From Anisakis pegreffii (Eukaryota; Nematoda; Chromadorea; Rhabditida; Anisakidae), in contig JAPYMA010000377.1 in assembly GCA_035041965.1 (NCBI GenBank), positions 1 through 64,000 on the forward strand: 64,000 bases of DNA, read 5' to 3'. The notes beneath the pieces were generated by a model that worked only from the letters and a program-made list of their open reading frames with translations, did no database searches and had not been told where the DNA came from. Positions 61,671 to 64,000 of the stretch are shown here, one piece after another. Each line of letters opens with the position of its first letter. Position 1 is the first letter of the stretch. Position numbers and translations under genes: made by a program.

Positions 61671-63931
61671 CTAGCAGTCAGTTTCAGCTGGATTCGTAAA
61701 TTCACGAATATCGATGTTAGAGATTGCAACAGAATGTAGATCGTTCCCGTGAATCGCTGCCAACGGATCACCGTTTTTGTCAGCAGGAACACCGCCATTC
61801 AGAGATGTCACATCCGCATCACCACTGCCAAGAGGTGTTTCTCGACTTGAGCTGCTTTGCATTTTTAAGAATTGCTTCTCTTGCAGATATCGGTAGCATG
61901 ATATTACTATCCTCAACATCCCTATCTGCAAACGATAGTAGGATACAATCAATCGAAGTCAGTGAATTGCTTGATTTATTTTGCTTGCATATTCTTCTTC
62001 CTTCATTCATTTATTATTGAATTCTTCATTCATTGGTTTGTGTTCTCATCACAAGTTCTCAGTTTTTTAAATGAATGTTAAAGTTTGCGAACAAAAATGA
62101 AATAGCAGAAATGATATGGATATTTTCGGTGAGAATATTTCAAGGAATTTAATATTGTCTTCAGTATGATGATATTCCTCATGATAAGAATAAGTGGCAA
62201 TATTTTAGCTTAATAATTGTTTCTAGCAGATAAAATAACTGATATTCGCATTGATTTATGTATGAAAAAGTATAATTTTTCAAATGATAAGTTGAACGAA
62301 TGCACTCCTGGTGTTCATGAATAAAGACATTCAAGTGTTAAGCAAACCTGTAATATTGATAGAATAAGCGCAATCGCACTTCCCAATAATAATGATATGA
62401 TTAATGTACCACATACCATGTTGTACTCATTTGGGTCAACGCTTAAATGCTTTAAAGCTTTCTCACCTTCTCGACTCCGCTCAACGTTGGTGACTCTAAA
62501 AGTTGCGGATAGTTCTGGTGCGATATTATCAAATCTAGTTTATTGTTGACTGGAATGAACGAGAAAAAATGGTTTGCAACTGACGAAAAGAAGTAATGAA
62601 TAGGCTGACGGCAAAAAGCAAAAAGTTCTTCATTCATGCAACAGCAATTTTATTGCTATTGCTGCTTTATTCAATTGTGAAACTCAACAAATTGCATGAA
62701 AATATCAATACAGTCACAAATAGCTTATTTGATTCAGTTACAATGGTTCCTTCAAAAATATTTTCATCTATAATAGCTCGGCTAATCACTTACGTTATCT
62801 CAATACTTGTTCCAACAAAAACAGCGAATAAGCAAAACAGACACATCAAGAAGAGAACAATTGTAACGGCGACCTGAAAACAAAATTTGCATACAATTTG
62901 GTAATCTATTATGTTGAAATTTCTCAAGTTAGATGGACATTTCATGGCATTCTACGGCAAATAGCGAAAATGGATTGTAGGTGATGGATAAGTGATGTTT
63001 GAAACATAAGTTTTGGAAAGATCTTCAAGAACTGTCAATCCATCCGTTATAGAATAGTCGATTACTTGGTTTGTTCATTACTGCATGCATGTAGAGGTCA
63101 ATGTGAGCGCTGATTGCTGCACATTTGTGATTTTTGGGAAGGAAGAGAAATGAAACGAAAGATTGACTGAAGAATAGGACTAAATGGGATAAGCGATCGA
63201 ATCGACTAACCTGCATTAATAAATGTGGAACGAGAAGATATGGTGTTGAAGTTTTAATAGCCAAAATAAGTAAAATAACGGCAACTATGGCGAGAAAAGT
63301 GGCGAATAATGAAAGTGAAAATGATAGAATATACTGATCACCCGTACGATTGAAGAGATAGAAACTAGAGAATATCTGAAATGCGAGGAGAAATTATAAT
63401 CAGTTGGTGAGAAGAATGGCAAAATTCGATTGAATGCCCAAATCGTTAAGGATTCTATAAAAAAAGTTAGTAAGTTTGCGGCAAAATCGATTCCTTGCAT
63501 GCTTACCTGGTCAAAATTACTGTTAAAATTAGTTCCGAAAACTGCTCTTAATTGATTTTGAAGATAATGCCTTCCGAGGCATTAACATTGATGAAGTGCT
63601 CTCTCTTTGAAACTGCTCTCACATTTTCATTTAGGATTTAATCTAATTTTCAGCCATTTCGTACAGTACCAATAGGAATCTAATATTATTAATCTTTTCA
63701 GTCTATTTTAACACTCTTTATTTTTCTTTATTGCGTATGGATCTGGGACTGATGATAGAATGTAAATTTATGTGATAAATTCAGACTTACTTCATAACCA
63801 AGATAAAACAGTTCAACGATAGCAATCACAATTGACGCAGTGCTCACATGGAATGTACTACAACAACAGCGGTACTGATTCTTCGGATCGTCTGCTTCAT
63901 TCGATGAAGATGGTAACGCTTCGACACCCAT
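61671..63931 (-). CDS. LAPTM4-like four-transmembrane endolysosomal protein, five exons, about 275 aa
   Basis: Exons 63931-63791, 63375-63211, 62873-62794, 62534-62348, 61925-61671; phases 0, 0, 2, 0 agree at all junctions. The N-terminus has the Cys-rich YRCCCSTFHVSTAS start typical of LAPTM/Mtp proteins. Four hydrophobic spans follow: IVIAIVELFYLGYE (TM1), LSLFATFLAIVAVILLILAI (TM2), VTIVLFLMCLFCLFAVFVG (TM3) and GTLIISLLLGSAIALILSIL (TM4). Between TM3 and TM4 lies a polar loop of about 50 residues. After TM4 comes CYRYLQEKQFLK and a polar Ser/Gly/Asp-rich tail. Family members sit in late endosome and lysosome membranes and help sort lipids, transporters and receptors. The ATG at 63931 is 3 bases after a TTTCAG acceptor. 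The exon 4 acceptor (ACTAG) is the least certain border. Other nematode tetraspan families are the alternative. Confidence 0.85.
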
Positions 63932-63933
63932 CG

Positions 63934-63937
63934 TCTG
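63934..63937 (-). other. Splice acceptor next to the LAPTM-like start codon
   Basis: GAAATTTCAG then ACG and ATG: a strong acceptor 3 bases before the start, as in nematode spliced-leader sites. Because the window ends at 64000, a cis-spliced upstream exon outside the window remains possible. Confidence 0.55.
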
Positions 63938-64000
63938 AAATTTCATTATGATGCAAATTGAGCACGCAAAAAACCCATCCGGGCACAGAGTTATATGGAT

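Noticed and set aside
62596..62877. 93-aa hydrophobic plus-strand frame
   Set aside because: It is the antisense of LAPTM-like exon 3 and its intron. The minus-strand model has matching phases and family motifs.

Overview
This window is eukaryotic and most likely from a nematode. It is AT-rich, and genes are split by GT-AG introns with GTAAGT/GTGAGT donors and TTTCAG acceptors. Start codons lie a few bases after splice-acceptor-like sites (a trans-splicing signature), and the protein families include a single-domain tyrosine phosphatase, a BPI/LBP-type lipid-binding protein and a LAPTM-like four-TM protein. Species cannot be named from the sequence. No bacterial, viral or CRISPR signal was seen.

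Layout: 1-7187 is the right end of a 399-bp satellite array, about 18 units, cut by the window start. Each unit is a dimer of two diverged half-repeats plus an inverted-repeat spacer. 8609-14472 (minus) is a multi-exon BPI/LBP-family gene with a signal peptide and a probable furin-cleaved propeptide. 17933-20567 (minus) is a complete six-exon tyrosine phosphatase, with an active-site HCSAGVGRTG motif rebuilt across an intron and a WQD in place of WPD. 22622-23693 and 25290-25971 (minus) hold well-formed but unidentified exons. 26-35 kb is gene-poor, with a foldback repeat at 31.8 kb and one possible exon at 33.2 kb.

35594-37242 is a short LTR retroelement with target-site duplications, unequal LTRs and a gag-like fragment. 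Just beyond it (37408-37590, minus) is the last exon of a type I-like membrane protein with its poly(A) signal. 37.6-50 kb has no gene I can support beyond one weak terminal-exon candidate, only simple repeats. 50-59 kb is a graveyard of duplicated and decayed repeats, including a spectrin-repeat-like duplicated segment, a Ty3/gypsy-like gag relic and diverged LTR-like copies. 59237-59809 (minus) is a two-exon gene for a small Gly/Ser/Trp-rich secreted peptide, with a TATA box and poly(A) signal. 61671-63931 (minus) is a five-exon LAPTM4-like gene.

All confidently modelled genes lie on the minus strand. I see no operon-like close spacing. Exon coordinates were derived by hand from splice consensus, phase agreement and family resemblance. 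No search was run.
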